DNA of 64,000 bases from Sulfitobacter mediterraneus. GTDB taxonomy: Bacteria; Pseudomonadota; Alphaproteobacteria; Rhodobacterales; Rhodobacteraceae. This document shows positions 24,942-34,131 of the stretch, piece after piece (positions within the stretch are counted from its first letter, which is position 1; each line of letters opens with the position of its first letter). The notes below the pieces were generated by a model. That model worked only from the letters and a program-made list of their open reading frames with translations, ran no database searches and had not been told where the DNA came from. The stretch covers positions 1,612,001 through 1,676,000 of the forward strand of contig NZ_CP069004.1 in assembly GCF_016801775.1 (NCBI RefSeq). Reading direction: 5' to 3'. A program made the translations under genes and the position numbers.

Positions 24942-26063
24942 ATGGGTATTTTCGATTTCCTTTCCGGCGAATTCATTGATGTCATTCATTGGGTGGATGA
25001 CAGCCGCGACACCATGGTTTGGCGGTTTGAGCGTGAAGGCCATGAGATCAAATACGGGGCCAAGCTGACCGTGCGCGAGGGGCAAGCGGCGGTTTTTGTG
25101 CATGAAGGGCAATTGGCGGATGTCTTTACCCCCGGCCTGTACATGCTTGAAACCAACAACATGCCGGTGATGACCACGCTGCAGCACTGGGATCACGGTT
25201 TCAAAAGCCCGTTCAAATCCGAGATTTATTACGTCAACACCACCCGGTTCAACGATCTCAAATGGGGCACCAAGAACCCGATCATCGTGCGCGATCCCGA
25301 ATTTGGCCCTGTGCGCCTGCGCGCCTATGGCACCTATTCCGTAAGGGTCAGCGATCCGGCGCGGTTCCTGACCGAGATCGTCGGCACCGATGGCGAGTTT
25401 ACGATGGACGAGATCAGCTATCAGATCCGCAATATTATCGTGCAGGAATTTTCCCGCACCATCGCCCGCGCCCAGATCCCGGTTCTGGACATGGCCGCGA
25501 ATACCCGCGAGCTGAGCAAGCTGGTCGGCACCGAGATCGCGGCGCAACTGGCGGAATACGGGCTGGCCATGCCGGAGCTGTATATCGAAAACATCTCCCT
25601 GCCGCCCGCGGTTGAGGATGTGCTGGACAAACGATCCTCCATGGGGGTGATCGGCAATCTGAACGAATACATGCAGTTTCAGGCCGCTGAGGCATTGGGC
25701 CGTGATGGTGGGGGTGCGGCAGCCATTCAAGCGGGTCTGGGTGCAGGTCTGGGTATGCAGATCGGCCAGGCCGCTGCGCAGGCCGGGCCATGGGGCGCAC
25801 GCCCACAGGTGGCTGCGGCCCCCGCCACCGCCCATATCCCGCCCCCGCCGCCACCTGTCGAACATGTCTGGCACATCGCGGTGGACGGTGAGACCACGGG
25901 ACCATTTTCCAAAGCCGCGATGGGGCGCAAGGCCGCCGACGGCAGTCTTTCGCGTGAAACCTACGTTTGGACCCCCGGTCAGGATGGATGGCAACGGGCC
26001 GAAGACGTGGCCGAACTGGCCCAGCTTTTTACCGTATTGCCACCGCCCCCGCCGGGCGCGTGA
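24942..26063 (+). CDS. SPFH-domain protein with C-terminal GYF_2 domain
   Basis: Protein of 373 residues. The N-terminal part (about 20-240) is an SPFH/band-7 domain of the YdjI/virion-core-like kind (IKYGAKLTVREGQAAVFVHEGQLADVF; ISYQIRNIIVQEFSRTIA). A Gly/Ala-rich region follows (245-290). After a Pro-rich linker the C-terminus is a GYF_2 domain, with HIAVDGETTGPFS, TYVWTPGQDGWQRAEDV. SPFH proteins form oligomers on membranes, and GYF_2 binds proline-rich peptides or marks membrane-associated partners. No signal or membrane helix is visible, so it may be recruited by the neighbouring membrane proteins. AAAGGA precedes the start. Confidence 0.9.
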   Translation: MGIFDFLSGEFIDVIHWVDDSRDTMVWRFEREGHEIKYGAKLTVREGQAAVFVHEGQLADVFTPGLYMLETNNMPVMTTLQHWDHGFKSPFKSEIYYVNTTRFNDLKWGTKNPIIVRDPEFGPVRLRAYGTYSVRVSDPARFLTEIVGTDGEFTMDEISYQIRNIIVQEFSRTIARAQIPVLDMAANTRELSKLVGTEIAAQLAEYGLAMPELYIENISLPPAVEDVLDKRSSMGVIGNLNEYMQFQAAEALGRDGGGAAAIQAGLGAGLGMQIGQAAAQAGPWGARPQVAAAPATAHIPPPPPPVEHVWHIAVDGETTGPFSKAAMGRKAADGSLSRETYVWTPGQDGWQRAEDVAELAQLFTVLPPPPPGA

Positions 26064-26106
26064 CGAAGGCGCGAAACTTTTGCGCGGTGTTGTCCGTGGC
26101 TGTGCC

Positions 26107-26682
26107 ATGATGACCCGTTTGTTTCGCCCCTCGTTTCAACTGCCCAAATGGCTGCCGCAGCGGCGCACCTGGCTCAAGGCGATGCATTGGGCCATGGTGC
26201 CCATGCTGATCTGGTTCCTTCTGGTCACGCCGGATGATGTCCTGCCGTTTGGGCCAAAGGCATTTCAGGCCCATTCGATGCTGGCGCTGATTTTTGTCAC
26301 GCTTTGCCTGCTTTGGACCGCCGACTATATGCGGCGCGGGTTGGCCAGCCGTCCGGGGCCGAAATTGCCGCCCTGGGCGCGGCGGGCGCATCAATGGATG
26401 CACAAGGCCTTGATCTGGGGTTTGTTCGGTGTCGCACTCAGCGGTTTTTTCCTTGGGCTGACTTCCTTTACCCTGCTCAAGGCCGGAGGGTTCCTGCCCA
26501 TCGCCCCGCCTCTGGGCCTGCGCCGCGCCAATGAGATTATCGGCCAGATCCACATCTATGAATTTTACCTATTGGCCCTGATCGCCATTTGCCACGCCGC
26601 GTTTCATATCTGGCGGCACCTGCGCCTGCGCGACAACGCTCTGCGCATCATGGCGCCCAAACGATTGCATCCTTTTTTGTAG
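26107..26682 (+). CDS. Cytochrome b561-like membrane protein
   Basis: Integral membrane protein of 191 residues with four main helices. His residues that could bind heme b lie in KAMHWAMVPM, FQAHSMLAL, RRAHQWMHKALIWG and GQIHIYEFYLLALIAICHAAFHIW. This is the cytochrome b/b561 pattern, so a role in membrane electron transfer is suggested. The start was set at the first ATG with a hydrophobic domain in range; the frame is open back into the SPFH gene, but that part is out of frame with it and uncharacteristic. It sits 43 bp after the SPFH gene in the cluster. A redox link to membrane stress is only inference. Confidence 0.82.
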   Translation: MMTRLFRPSFQLPKWLPQRRTWLKAMHWAMVPMLIWFLLVTPDDVLPFGPKAFQAHSMLALIFVTLCLLWTADYMRRGLASRPGPKLPPWARRAHQWMHKALIWGLFGVALSGFFLGLTSFTLLKAGGFLPIAPPLGLRRANEIIGQIHIYEFYLLALIAICHAAFHIWRHLRLRDNALRIMAPKRLHPFL

Positions 26683-26753
26683 GCCCGCAGGCGGCGGCAC
26701 TGGCACCCGGCGGTCAAGGCCGCTATGTCTGTGGCAAGACGAACGAGGCCCCG

Positions 26754-27866
26754 ATGACTGATCCTCACATGCCCCCCGCCCCCGTGGCTGAACATCGATT
26801 TCCCTGCGACACCTGTGGATCGGACCTGCGGTTTGATCCCGGCGCGGCACAATTGGTCTGTGATCATTGCGGCAACACCGAAGCCATTGCAGGCACCGCC
26901 CCGCGCAGCCACGCCATCGCAGAACTGGATCTGCGTTCCGGACTGGCCGCCGATCTGCCCAGCGCCGAGATGGAAGAGACCCGCGTCACCACCTGCCCCA
27001 ACTGCGCGGCGCAGGTGGAGTTTGAGGCAGGAAAACACGCCGCTGAATGCCCTTTCTGCGCCACCCCGGTGGTGGTCGATACCGGCACCCACCGCCATAT
27101 CAAACCCCGCGCCGTGCTGCCCTTTGCCTTGGCCGAAGAGACCGCCCGCGATGCAATGACCAAATGGCTTGGCGGCTTGTGGTTTGCACCCAACGGCCTC
27201 AAGGAATACGCCCGCAAGGGGCGGAAAATGCAAGGCATCTACGTGCCCTATTGGACCTATGATGCGCAAACGCGGTCCTCCTACCGGGGGGAGCGCGGCA
27301 CGGTCTATTATGTGACCCGCACCGTCACGCGGGATGGCAAGAGGGTGCAGGAACGGGTTCAAAAGGTGCGCTGGTCCCCCGCATCTGGCCGGGTTGCGCG
27401 GTTCTTCGATGATGTGCTGGTGCTGGCGTCCAAATCCCTGCCCAAGAAATACACCGACGCGCTGGAGCCTTGGGACCTGTCCGGGCTTGCGCCCTATGCC
27501 CCCGAGTACCTTGCCGGATTTCGGGCCGAGGCCTATGCGGTTTCGCTTGAGGATGGATTTGTCGAGGCGCGTGCGCATATGGACCGTGTGATCGAACGGG
27601 ACGTGCGGTTTGACATCGGCGGCGACCGGCAGCGGGTCCATGATGTGGACACCGCCCTTTCTGACCTGACCTTCAAACATATCCTTCTGCCAGTCTGGTT
27701 GGCTGCGTACAAATATCGCGGCAAGACCTACCGTTTTGTCGTGAACGGAACCTCTGGCCGGGTGCAGGGCGAACGCCCCTATTCGGCCATCAAAATCACC
27801 ATCGCGGTGATCCTTGGCCTGTTGGCCGCCGGGGTCATCGGCTATTTTGTGGCGCAAAATCAATGA
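26754..27866 (+). CDS. Double zinc-ribbon protein with C-terminal membrane helix
   Basis: Protein of 370 residues. It carries two zinc ribbons: FPCDTCGSDLRF with VCDHCGNTE (about 17-40), and TTCPNCAAQVEF with ECPFCATPVVVD (about 75-105). A conserved middle follows (RAVLPFALAEETARDAMTKW; MQGIYVPYWTYDAQTRSSYR), and the last 25 residues are one membrane helix. This resembles the TFIIB-type zinc-ribbon proteins (YdjG-like) sometimes annotated as primosomal protein N'; that name is misleading. It is probably a membrane-tethered adaptor. Its stop overlaps the nitroreductase start by 4 bp. It closes the XpaC-TelA-SPFH cluster. Confidence 0.87.
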   Translation: MTDPHMPPAPVAEHRFPCDTCGSDLRFDPGAAQLVCDHCGNTEAIAGTAPRSHAIAELDLRSGLAADLPSAEMEETRVTTCPNCAAQVEFEAGKHAAECPFCATPVVVDTGTHRHIKPRAVLPFALAEETARDAMTKWLGGLWFAPNGLKEYARKGRKMQGIYVPYWTYDAQTRSSYRGERGTVYYVTRTVTRDGKRVQERVQKVRWSPASGRVARFFDDVLVLASKSLPKKYTDALEPWDLSGLAPYAPEYLAGFRAEAYAVSLEDGFVEARAHMDRVIERDVRFDIGGDRQRVHDVDTALSDLTFKHILLPVWLAAYKYRGKTYRFVVNGTSGRVQGERPYSAIKITIAVILGLLAAGVIGYFVAQNQ

Positions 27867-28537
27867 CCCAGATCGATACCCTGACCGATATCCTCAAGGC
27901 ACGGCATTCATGCCGGGCCTTTCGCCCCGATCCGGTGGCCGATAGCACCATCACCCAGATCGTAAAAACCGCCCGCCATGTGCCCAGCTGGTGCAACGCC
28001 CAGCCCTGGCAGGTCAGCGTGACCAAAGGCGCCGGCACCGAGGCGTTTCGCCAGTTGATGCTGGAGACCGCCAGTGCGGGCGGCGTGCCGCAGCCTGATC
28101 TGCCATGGCCCAAAGGGTATTCCGGCGCCTATGCCGAACGGCGGCGCACCTGCGGTTTCCAGCTTTACGATGCGGTGGGAATCGACAAATCTGACCGCAA
28201 AAGCCGTCAGGAACAAATGCTGCGCAACTACGCGCTGTTTGACGCGCCGCATGTGGCGATTGTGCATTCCCCGGCAGAGCTTGGCCCCTACGGTGCGATG
28301 GACAGCGGTGGATTTGTCACCGCCTTTACCCTCGCCGCCACCGCGCTTGGCGTGGCCACTGTGCCGCAAGCGGCGATTGCAGCCTATGCCCCGCAGGTGC
28401 GCGAACATTTTGGGCTGGGCGATGATCGTCTGGTGCTTTGCGCGATCTCTTTTGGGTATGCCGATACGGATCATCCGGCGAACAAGTTTCGCACTGAACG
28501 GGCGGAACCATCAGATATTATCCAGTGGAAAGAGTGA
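27863..28537 (+). CDS. Nitroreductase-family FMN oxidoreductase
   Basis: Flavin enzyme of 224 residues, probably NAD(P)H-dependent; natural substrate unknown. The N-terminal FMN-phosphate motif is [13 protein letters not shown], and [17 protein letters not shown] is the second FMN-binding block. Near the C-terminus [14 protein letters not shown] matches the family. ATGA overlap with the upstream zinc-ribbon gene suggests coupling, but nitroreductases are mobile in context, so a functional tie to the cluster is uncertain. The dtd gene follows 1 bp after it. Confidence 0.9.
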   Translation: MTQIDTLTDILKARHSCRAFRPDPVADSTITQIVKTARHVPSWCNAQPWQVSVTKGAGTEAFRQLMLETASAGGVPQPDLPWPKGYSGAYAERRRTCGFQLYDAVGIDKSDRKSRQEQMLRNYALFDAPHVAIVHSPAELGPYGAMDSGGFVTAFTLAATALGVATVPQAAIAAYAPQVREHFGLGDDRLVLCAISFGYADTDHPANKFRTERAEPSDIIQWKE

Positions 28538-28538
28538 G

Positions 28539-28985
28539 ATGCGCGCAGTTCTTCAACGTGTAACGCAAGCCTCCGTCACGGTAGATGGCGCAGTGATCGG
28601 GCAGATTGAGAAGGGTCTGATGATCCTTGTCTGCGCCATGCCCGAGGACGATGAAAAAACTGCCGAGGCGCTGGCGCTCAAGATTTCCAAGCTGCGGCTG
28701 TTCAAGGATGACGCGGGCAAGATGAACCTGTCCCTGGCCCAAACCGGCGGCGCGGCCTTGGTGGTCAGCCAGTTCACATTGGCCGCCGACACCTCGCGGG
28801 GCACGCGGCCGGGATTTTCCTATGCGGCCAAACCTGACGCGGCCAAGGCGCTTTACCTGCATTTCGCCGATCAACTGCGCGGCCTCGGCATTCCGGTGGA
28901 GACTGGCGAGTTTGGCGCGGATATGTCTGTGGCATTGGTCAATGACGGGCCGGTAACCATCTGTCTGGACACCGAGCGGCCCTAG
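28539..28985 (+). CDS. dtd: D-aminoacyl-tRNA deacylase
   Basis: Removes D-amino acids (and glycine) mischarged onto tRNA. It has 148 residues, the normal DTD length. The gatekeeper and active-site motifs are intact: SQFTLAADT (about 78-86) with the catalytic Thr, and the cis-Gly-Pro motif in [11 protein letters not shown] (about 133-143). The N-terminus [17 protein letters not shown] is characteristic. It follows the nitroreductase gene at 1 bp. Its stop codon overlaps that of the convergent cupin gene through CTAG. Confidence 0.96.
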   Translation: MRAVLQRVTQASVTVDGAVIGQIEKGLMILVCAMPEDDEKTAEALALKISKLRLFKDDAGKMNLSLAQTGGAALVVSQFTLAADTSRGTRPGFSYAAKPDAAKALYLHFADQLRGLGIPVETGEFGADMSVALVNDGPVTICLDTERP

Positions 28986-29293
28986 CCCGGTTTCGGCTCC
29001 AACAATTCAATCTCGACAAAAGCGCATTCAAAATCGTTGCCGTTGATCACATCGTGCTCACCGCCCAGCTCGCGATAATAGGGCACGCCGTTTTTCATCT
29101 CTGCGGTCACACGTTCTCCACCGCCAAGATCAATTTCAAGAACGCCGTCAAACAGCGGGACAACCACGTAATCATAAGCATGGCGGTGCCAGCCGGTGTT
29201 GTCCCCGCGCTTGGCAAACCGCCATTCGGTGACTTTGACCCGCTCGTTTTCGATCATGACTTTGGGCACAGCGGTGCCAGCATCAGAACACAT
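28982..29293 (-). CDS. Small cupin-domain protein
   Basis: Single-domain cupin of 103 residues; function unknown. The metal-binding first motif is [20 protein letters not shown] (about 34-53). The second cupin motif is degenerate, with [22 protein letters not shown] retaining one His. Start chosen at [11 protein letters not shown]; the frame is open further upstream but overlaps the promoter region of the CocE gene. Cupins of this size may bind a metal and act as regulators or isomerases, but no substrate is evident. Confidence 0.82.
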   Translation of the reverse strand: MCSDAGTAVPKVMIENERVKVTEWRFAKRGDNTGWHRHAYDYVVVPLFDGVLEIDLGGGERVTAEMKNGVPYYRELGGEHDVINGNDFECAFVEIELLEPKPG

Positions 29294-29441
29294 TCGGTTT
29301 CTCCCGTAGGGACATGATGAAAGGCTGTCCGGTTTTCCGGGCAATCTATAGGTCCAAAGTATACTGTCGATTAGGTCCAGTTTTCTCACCCCGCTTTTCC
29401 ATCTGCTTGACAGAATCAACGATCCCTCGGACGGTCGCGAC

Positions 29442-31439
29442 ATGACAAGCACCCCCAACGCATTGCGCGAGATCACCGAAGAGCCCGACATGGGTATCAC
29501 TCTTTCTGATGGATGCCGCCTGTCGGCGCGGGTTTGGATGCCCAAAGACGCGGGCGATGATCCGGTGCCGGTGATCCTTGAATATCTGCCTTACCGCAAG
29601 CGCGACGGCACCTGCGCGCGGGATGCGTTGACCCATCCGTGGTTTGCGATGCGCGGCTATGCCTGTCTGCGCGTTGATATCCGCGGCAATGGTGACAGCG
29701 AAGGACTGATGGAGGATGAATACACCGCACAGGAACTCGACGACGCTGTTGAGGTGATCAACTGGGCCGCCGCGCAGCCGTGGTGCAACGGCAGTGTCGG
29801 CATGATGGGGATCAGCTGGGGCGGGTTCAACGGGTTGCAGGTTGCCGCGATGGATCCGGCCCCGCTCAAGGCAGTGATCACCCTGTGTTCCACTGTGGAC
29901 CGTTTTGCCGATGACATTCATTACAAGGGCGGTTGCCTGCTGAATGAAAACCTCGGCTGGGGCGCGACGATGTGGTCTTATTCCTCCCGTGCGCCGGACC
30001 CTGCCCTGCGCCCCGAGGATTGGCGCGAGATGTGGCTGGAGCGGTTGGAGCATGAGCCGTTTCTGCCCGCCGCATGGCTGCGCCACCAGCGCCGCGATGC
30101 CTATTGGCAGCACGGATCGGTTTGCGAGGATTTTAGCGCAATCAAGGCCAAGGTGCTGGCCATCGGTGGCTGGGGGGACGCCTACAAGAACGCCGTGCCT
30201 CAACTGGTTGAGGCATTGCCGGGGGCCAAAGGCATTGTCGGCTCTTGGGTGCACAAATATCCGCATTTCGCCGTGCCGGAACCGCGCATCGGCTTTCTGC
30301 AAGAGGCGCTGCGCTGGTGGGATCATTGGCTCAAGGGGGAGGAAACCGGCGTTGAGGATGATCCTGACTATCGCGCCTATTTGATGGACGGTGTGCGCCC
30401 CGCGGCCTGGTACACAGAACGCCCCGGCCGCTGGGTGGCAGAGGACAGGGGCGCAACCAGCCACCTTGAAACCGAACAGCTGCACCTGACCAATGATGGA
30501 TTGACCGAAACGGCGGGCCCACTGGATGCGCTGGTGTCCTCTCCCGCGCATTGCGGTGCGAATGCGGGGGAATACTGCGCGATATGGCTGGGGCCGGAAA
30601 TGCCCGGCGACCAGCGCCATGATGATGCGCTGTCGCGGTGCTTTGACAGTGGTCCCCTGACCCGAGACATGGATATCGTCGGGGCGCCGCGTCTGTCATT
30701 GACCGTGGTCTCCGACCAGCCGCAAGCCCAGATCGCCGTGCGCCTGAACCACATTCACCCCGATGGTGCATCAACGCGGATCACCTATGGCGTACTGAAC
30801 CTCAGCCATCGCAACAGCGCAGCGGAGCCGCAGCCGATGCAGCCGGGTGTACCTGAGGGGGTTTCTTTTGCTCTTGATCACATCGCCTATCGCGTGCCCA
30901 AAGGGCATCGCCTTCGGGTCTCGGTCTCGGACGCCTATTGGCCGCTGATCTGGCCCTCGCCAGAAAAAACCGAACTGCGGCTGACCAGGGGCACGATCGC
31001 CCTTCCCCAACGCCCGACGGCTGGCGGCGATGAATATGTCTTTGCTCCGCCCACCGCCGCCGATCCGTGGCAGACCGAAACCCTGCGTGATGAAAACCAC
31101 ATCCGCCGGCAGGAAACCGATATGGTCACAGGCCGCGTCAGCCTGATCATCGAGGATGATTTTGGCGCTGTGCGCGATGCCGATCACGGGCTGATCACCA
31201 GTTCCATCGCCCGCGAAAACTGGAGCATTCATCCCGACGATCCAACCTCGGCGCGGGGCATCTGTCATTGGACCGACGAATTGCAAAAAGACGACATCCG
31301 GATGCGCACCGAAACCCGCTGCGAAATGTGGTCAGACGCCACGAAATTTCACCTGACCGCCCGAATCGAAGCCTTTGAAGGGAATGACCTGATTTATTGC
31401 AGAGATGTCGAAGACAGCATTGATCGCGACAATCTGTAG
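29442..31439 (+). CDS. CocE/NonD family serine hydrolase
   Basis: Alpha/beta-fold hydrolase of 665 residues, similar in build to cocaine esterase and X-prolyl dipeptidyl peptidases. The nucleophile elbow GISWGGFNGLQ is near residue 127 (GxSxGG), the Asp is probably in GGWGDAYKNA (about 245), and the His in GSWVHKYPH (about 272). A cap region and the C-terminal beta-sandwich (about 370-640) complete the family plan. No signal peptide is visible. The gene lies 123 bp before a complete peptide ABC importer on the same strand, so an ester or short peptide entering through it may be the substrate; this is inference. Confidence 0.9.
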   Translation: MTSTPNALREITEEPDMGITLSDGCRLSARVWMPKDAGDDPVPVILEYLPYRKRDGTCARDALTHPWFAMRGYACLRVDIRGNGDSEGLMEDEYTAQELDDAVEVINWAAAQPWCNGSVGMMGISWGGFNGLQVAAMDPAPLKAVITLCSTVDRFADDIHYKGGCLLNENLGWGATMWSYSSRAPDPALRPEDWREMWLERLEHEPFLPAAWLRHQRRDAYWQHGSVCEDFSAIKAKVLAIGGWGDAYKNAVPQLVEALPGAKGIVGSWVHKYPHFAVPEPRIGFLQEALRWWDHWLKGEETGVEDDPDYRAYLMDGVRPAAWYTERPGRWVAEDRGATSHLETEQLHLTNDGLTETAGPLDALVSSPAHCGANAGEYCAIWLGPEMPGDQRHDDALSRCFDSGPLTRDMDIVGAPRLSLTVVSDQPQAQIAVRLNHIHPDGASTRITYGVLNLSHRNSAAEPQPMQPGVPEGVSFALDHIAYRVPKGHRLRVSVSDAYWPLIWPSPEKTELRLTRGTIALPQRPTAGGDEYVFAPPTAADPWQTETLRDENHIRRQETDMVTGRVSLIIEDDFGAVRDADHGLITSSIARENWSIHPDDPTSARGICHWTDELQKDDIRMRTETRCEMWSDATKFHLTARIEAFEGNDLIYCRDVEDSIDRDNL

Positions 31440-31497
31440 TCACAACGACATGAACACCCGTTATTAACCCTTGCAGCAACAGACGAAATGCGCAAAC

Positions 31498-31513
31498 TTG
31501 ACTCCACAGTCAA
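31498..31513. promoter_or_regulatory. Palindrome TTGACT-N4-AGTCAA, candidate operator
   Basis: Perfect 6-bp arms around CCAC, 50 bp before the peptide-transporter SBP start. The first half, TTGACT, could also serve as a -35 box. A CCGCG-AGCAA-CGCGG hairpin (31519-31533) lies just downstream. It resembles the TTGACC-N4-GGTCAA site at 7406. Confidence 0.35.
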
Positions 31514-31562
31514 TAAAACCGCGAGCAACGCGGCGAACCACGATACAACCGGGAGAACCTAA

Positions 31563-33158
31563 ATGAATGATCAACTGAATTACCTGACGGAGAAAGTAGC
31601 CAAGGGCCTGATGACCCGTCGTGAGTTTGTCGGCCGCGCCGCTGCATTGGGTGTGACGGCAGCCGTTGCAAACACCATGCTGGCCAGCTCTGCCAAAGCG
31701 GACACGCCCAAGCGTGGCGGCATGATGCGCATCGGCTCGTCCGGCGGCGAAAGCACGAACACCCAAGATCCGGCTCTGACCGCATCAGAAGTGCCTTTGA
31801 ACAACCTGCGAGCCTGGGGCGAGACATTGGTCGAAGTTGACCCAAGCGGCGAGCTGGACTTCCGCATGGCCGAAAGCGTCGAAGCCTCTGCAGACGCCAA
31901 GACATGGTCCTTCAAGATCCGCAAGGGTATCCCATTTTCCAACGGCAAAGACATGACACCAGACGACGTCATGAAAACCATGGAGCGTCACAGCAACGAA
32001 GACAGCCAATCGGGTGCTTTGGGCATCATGAAGGGCATCGCGAACATGAAGGTCGACGGCGACAACTTTATTGTTGAGCTGGACACACCTAACGCTGACC
32101 TGCCGTTCCTGATGGCGGACTATCACCTGATGATCCAGCCCGGCGGCGGCATGGACAACCCCGGCGCGGGCATCGGCACGGGCCCCTACACCATCGAGAT
32201 CGACGAACCCGGCGTGCGCCATGCGTTCAAGCGCCGTGACGATTACTGGGACAGCGAGAACCGTGGCTGGGCCGATGAGATCGAACAGCTGGTTCTGAAC
32301 GATGCAACCGCCCGTACCGCGGCGCTGCAATCCGGTCAGGTCCATATCATCAACCGCGTTGACCCCAAGGTTGCCGCGCTGTTGGACCGCGCCCCGAACC
32401 TGAGCGTTCAATCCGCCTCTGGCCGTGGCCACTATGTGTTTATCATGCACATCGACACCGCGCCGTTTGACAACAACGAACTGCGCCTGGCGCTGAAGTA
32501 TGCGATCGACCGTCAGGAGATGGTGGACAAGATCCTGCGTGGCTATGGCTCTATCGGTAACGACATGCCGATCAACGCCTCCTATCCGCTGTTTGACGAA
32601 ACCATTCCGCAGCGCGAGCATTCCATCGAAAAGGCCGCCGAGCACTATAAAAAGTCCGGCCACGATGGCAGCCCGATCATCCTGCGTGTTGCAGACGGTG
32701 CCTTCCCCGGTGCGGTTGACGCCGCAGCCCTGTTCCAGCAGAGCGCGGCCAAGGCGGGTATCCCGCTGGAGATCAAGCGTGAGCCGAACGATGGTTACTG
32801 GTCCGAAGTGTGGAACGTACAGCCCTTCTGTGCCTCCTACTGGGGCGGCCGTCCGGTGCAGGATCAGATGTATGCCACGGCGTATCTGTCCACCGCGGAC
32901 TGGAACGACACCCGTTGGAAGCGGGATGACTTTGACGCCCTGCTCAACGCCGCCAAGGCCGAACTGGACCAAGCCAAGCGCAAGGACATCTATTCCCAGA
33001 TGGGCCGCATGCTGCGCGATGAAGGCGGCTTGATCCTGCCAATGTTCAACGACTTCGTTGCGGGCGTGTCCAACAACGTCGGCGGTTACGTGAATGATCC
33101 AAACGGCCCTGTGATGAACAACAAGTCTCACATTGCCTGCTGGCTGAAAGACGCGTGA
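31563..33158 (+). CDS. Peptide/dipeptide ABC transporter substrate-binding protein
   Basis: Periplasmic SBP_bac_5-type binding protein of 531 residues. The twin-arginine motif MTRREFVGRAAALG (about residues 18-31) precedes a hydrophobic stretch, so it is probably exported by Tat, folded. The mature domain is typical of dipeptide/oligopeptide binders (LAESVEAS-like MAESVEASADAKTWSFKIRK; GRGHYVFIMHIDTAPFDNNELR). The ligand may be a peptide, opine or other small molecule. SD-like GGGAGA precedes the start. Genes for two permeases and a fused ATPase follow, so it is the head of the importer operon. Confidence 0.92.
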   Translation: MNDQLNYLTEKVAKGLMTRREFVGRAAALGVTAAVANTMLASSAKADTPKRGGMMRIGSSGGESTNTQDPALTASEVPLNNLRAWGETLVEVDPSGELDFRMAESVEASADAKTWSFKIRKGIPFSNGKDMTPDDVMKTMERHSNEDSQSGALGIMKGIANMKVDGDNFIVELDTPNADLPFLMADYHLMIQPGGGMDNPGAGIGTGPYTIEIDEPGVRHAFKRRDDYWDSENRGWADEIEQLVLNDATARTAALQSGQVHIINRVDPKVAALLDRAPNLSVQSASGRGHYVFIMHIDTAPFDNNELRLALKYAIDRQEMVDKILRGYGSIGNDMPINASYPLFDETIPQREHSIEKAAEHYKKSGHDGSPIILRVADGAFPGAVDAAALFQQSAAKAGIPLEIKREPNDGYWSEVWNVQPFCASYWGGRPVQDQMYATAYLSTADWNDTRWKRDDFDALLNAAKAELDQAKRKDIYSQMGRMLRDEGGLILPMFNDFVAGVSNNVGGYVNDPNGPVMNNKSHIACWLKDA

Positions 33159-33174
33159 TCCGGGCCATTAGCAA

Positions 33175-34131
33175 ATGCACCCGATTTTAAAACTCATTGT
33201 CCAGCGCGTTGCGCTGGGCATTATGCTGCTGTTTGCAGCGTCCATTTTGATTTTTGGCGGCACCATGATGCTGCCCGGCGACGTGGCCCAGCAAATCCTT
33301 GGCCAGTCTGCGACCCCAGAAAACCTTGCCAACCTTCGGGAAAGCCTTGGCTTGGACGAACCCCCAGTATCGCGTTATTTCCAGTGGCTTGGCGGTATCC
33401 TGCAAGGCGATCTGGGCACCGCGCTGACCAATGGCCGCGATATTGCCGAAAGCCTTGGCGGACGTCTCAAGAACACGTTGTTCCTCGCTTTCTGGGCCGC
33501 TGCGATCTCGGTTCCACTCGCTATTTTTCTGGGCCTTCTGGCCGTACGTTACAAAGACCGGATCCCCGACAAGGTGATCTCGGCGGTCACACTGACCACC
33601 ATTTCGATCCCCGAATTTATGATCGGCTATGTACTTATTTACTGGATTTCCATCCGCCTTGGCTGGTTCTCCTCCGTTGCGATCATCAACGACAGCATGT
33701 CGCTTGGCGCGAAACTCAACGCCATTGCGATCCCCGTTATGGTTCTGACCCTTGTGGTGCTGGCCCATATGATGCGGATGACCCGTGCCGCGATCCTGAA
33801 TGTGATGCAATCGGCCTATATCGAAACGGCAGAACTCAAAGGTATGGGCATGCTGCGCATCATTGCCAAACACGCCTTTCCCAACGCCATCGCCCCCATC
33901 GTCAACGTTGTGATGATCAACCTTGCCTATCTGGTGGTTGGTGTGGTCGTGGTCGAAGTGGTCTTTGCCTATCCCGGCATGGGGCAATATCTGGTGGATC
34001 ACGTTGCCAAACGCGATGTGCCTGTGGTGCAGGCCTGTGGCCTGATCTTTGCCGCCGTTTACATCGGGTTGAACCTGATTGCCGACATCGTCTCAATCCT
34101 CGCGAACCCAAGGTTGAGGCATCCAAAATGA
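33175..34131 (+). CDS. Peptide ABC transporter permease (DppB type)
   Basis: Inner-membrane permease of 318 residues with six helices. The DppB-type N-terminus (ILKLIVQRVALGIMLLFAAS) and the EAA-loop region YIETAELKGMGMLRIIAKHAF (about 220-240) that docks on the ATPase are clear. It lies 16 bp after the SBP gene. Its stop overlaps the next permease start (ATGA). Confidence 0.93.
   Translation: MHPILKLIVQRVALGIMLLFAASILIFGGTMMLPGDVAQQILGQSATPENLANLRESLGLDEPPVSRYFQWLGGILQGDLGTALTNGRDIAESLGGRLKNTLFLAFWAAAISVPLAIFLGLLAVRYKDRIPDKVISAVTLTTISIPEFMIGYVLIYWISIRLGWFSSVAIINDSMSLGAKLNAIAIPVMVLTLVVLAHMMRMTRAAILNVMQSAYIETAELKGMGMLRIIAKHAFPNAIAPIVNVVMINLAYLVVGVVVVEVVFAYPGMGQYLVDHVAKRDVPVVQACGLIFAAVYIGLNLIADIVSILANPRLRHPK

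Noticed and set aside
25702..26106. N-terminal extension of the cytochrome b561-like frame back into the SPFH gene
   Set aside because: It overlaps the SPFH gene in another frame and reads as low-complexity Pro/Arg sequence; the helices begin after 26107.
24624..27863. Long minus-strand frames over the SPFH and zinc-ribbon genes
   Set aside because: Shadow frames. The plus-strand genes have clear domains and consistent gene order and spacing.
29294..29545. N-terminal extension of the cupin gene to 29545
   Set aside because: It overlaps the CocE promoter and start in the opposite direction; the cupin begins in a family-like way at 29293.
31785..33131. 448-codon minus-strand frame over the peptide SBP gene
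   Set aside because: Antisense to a binding protein with a Tat signal and complete family pattern.
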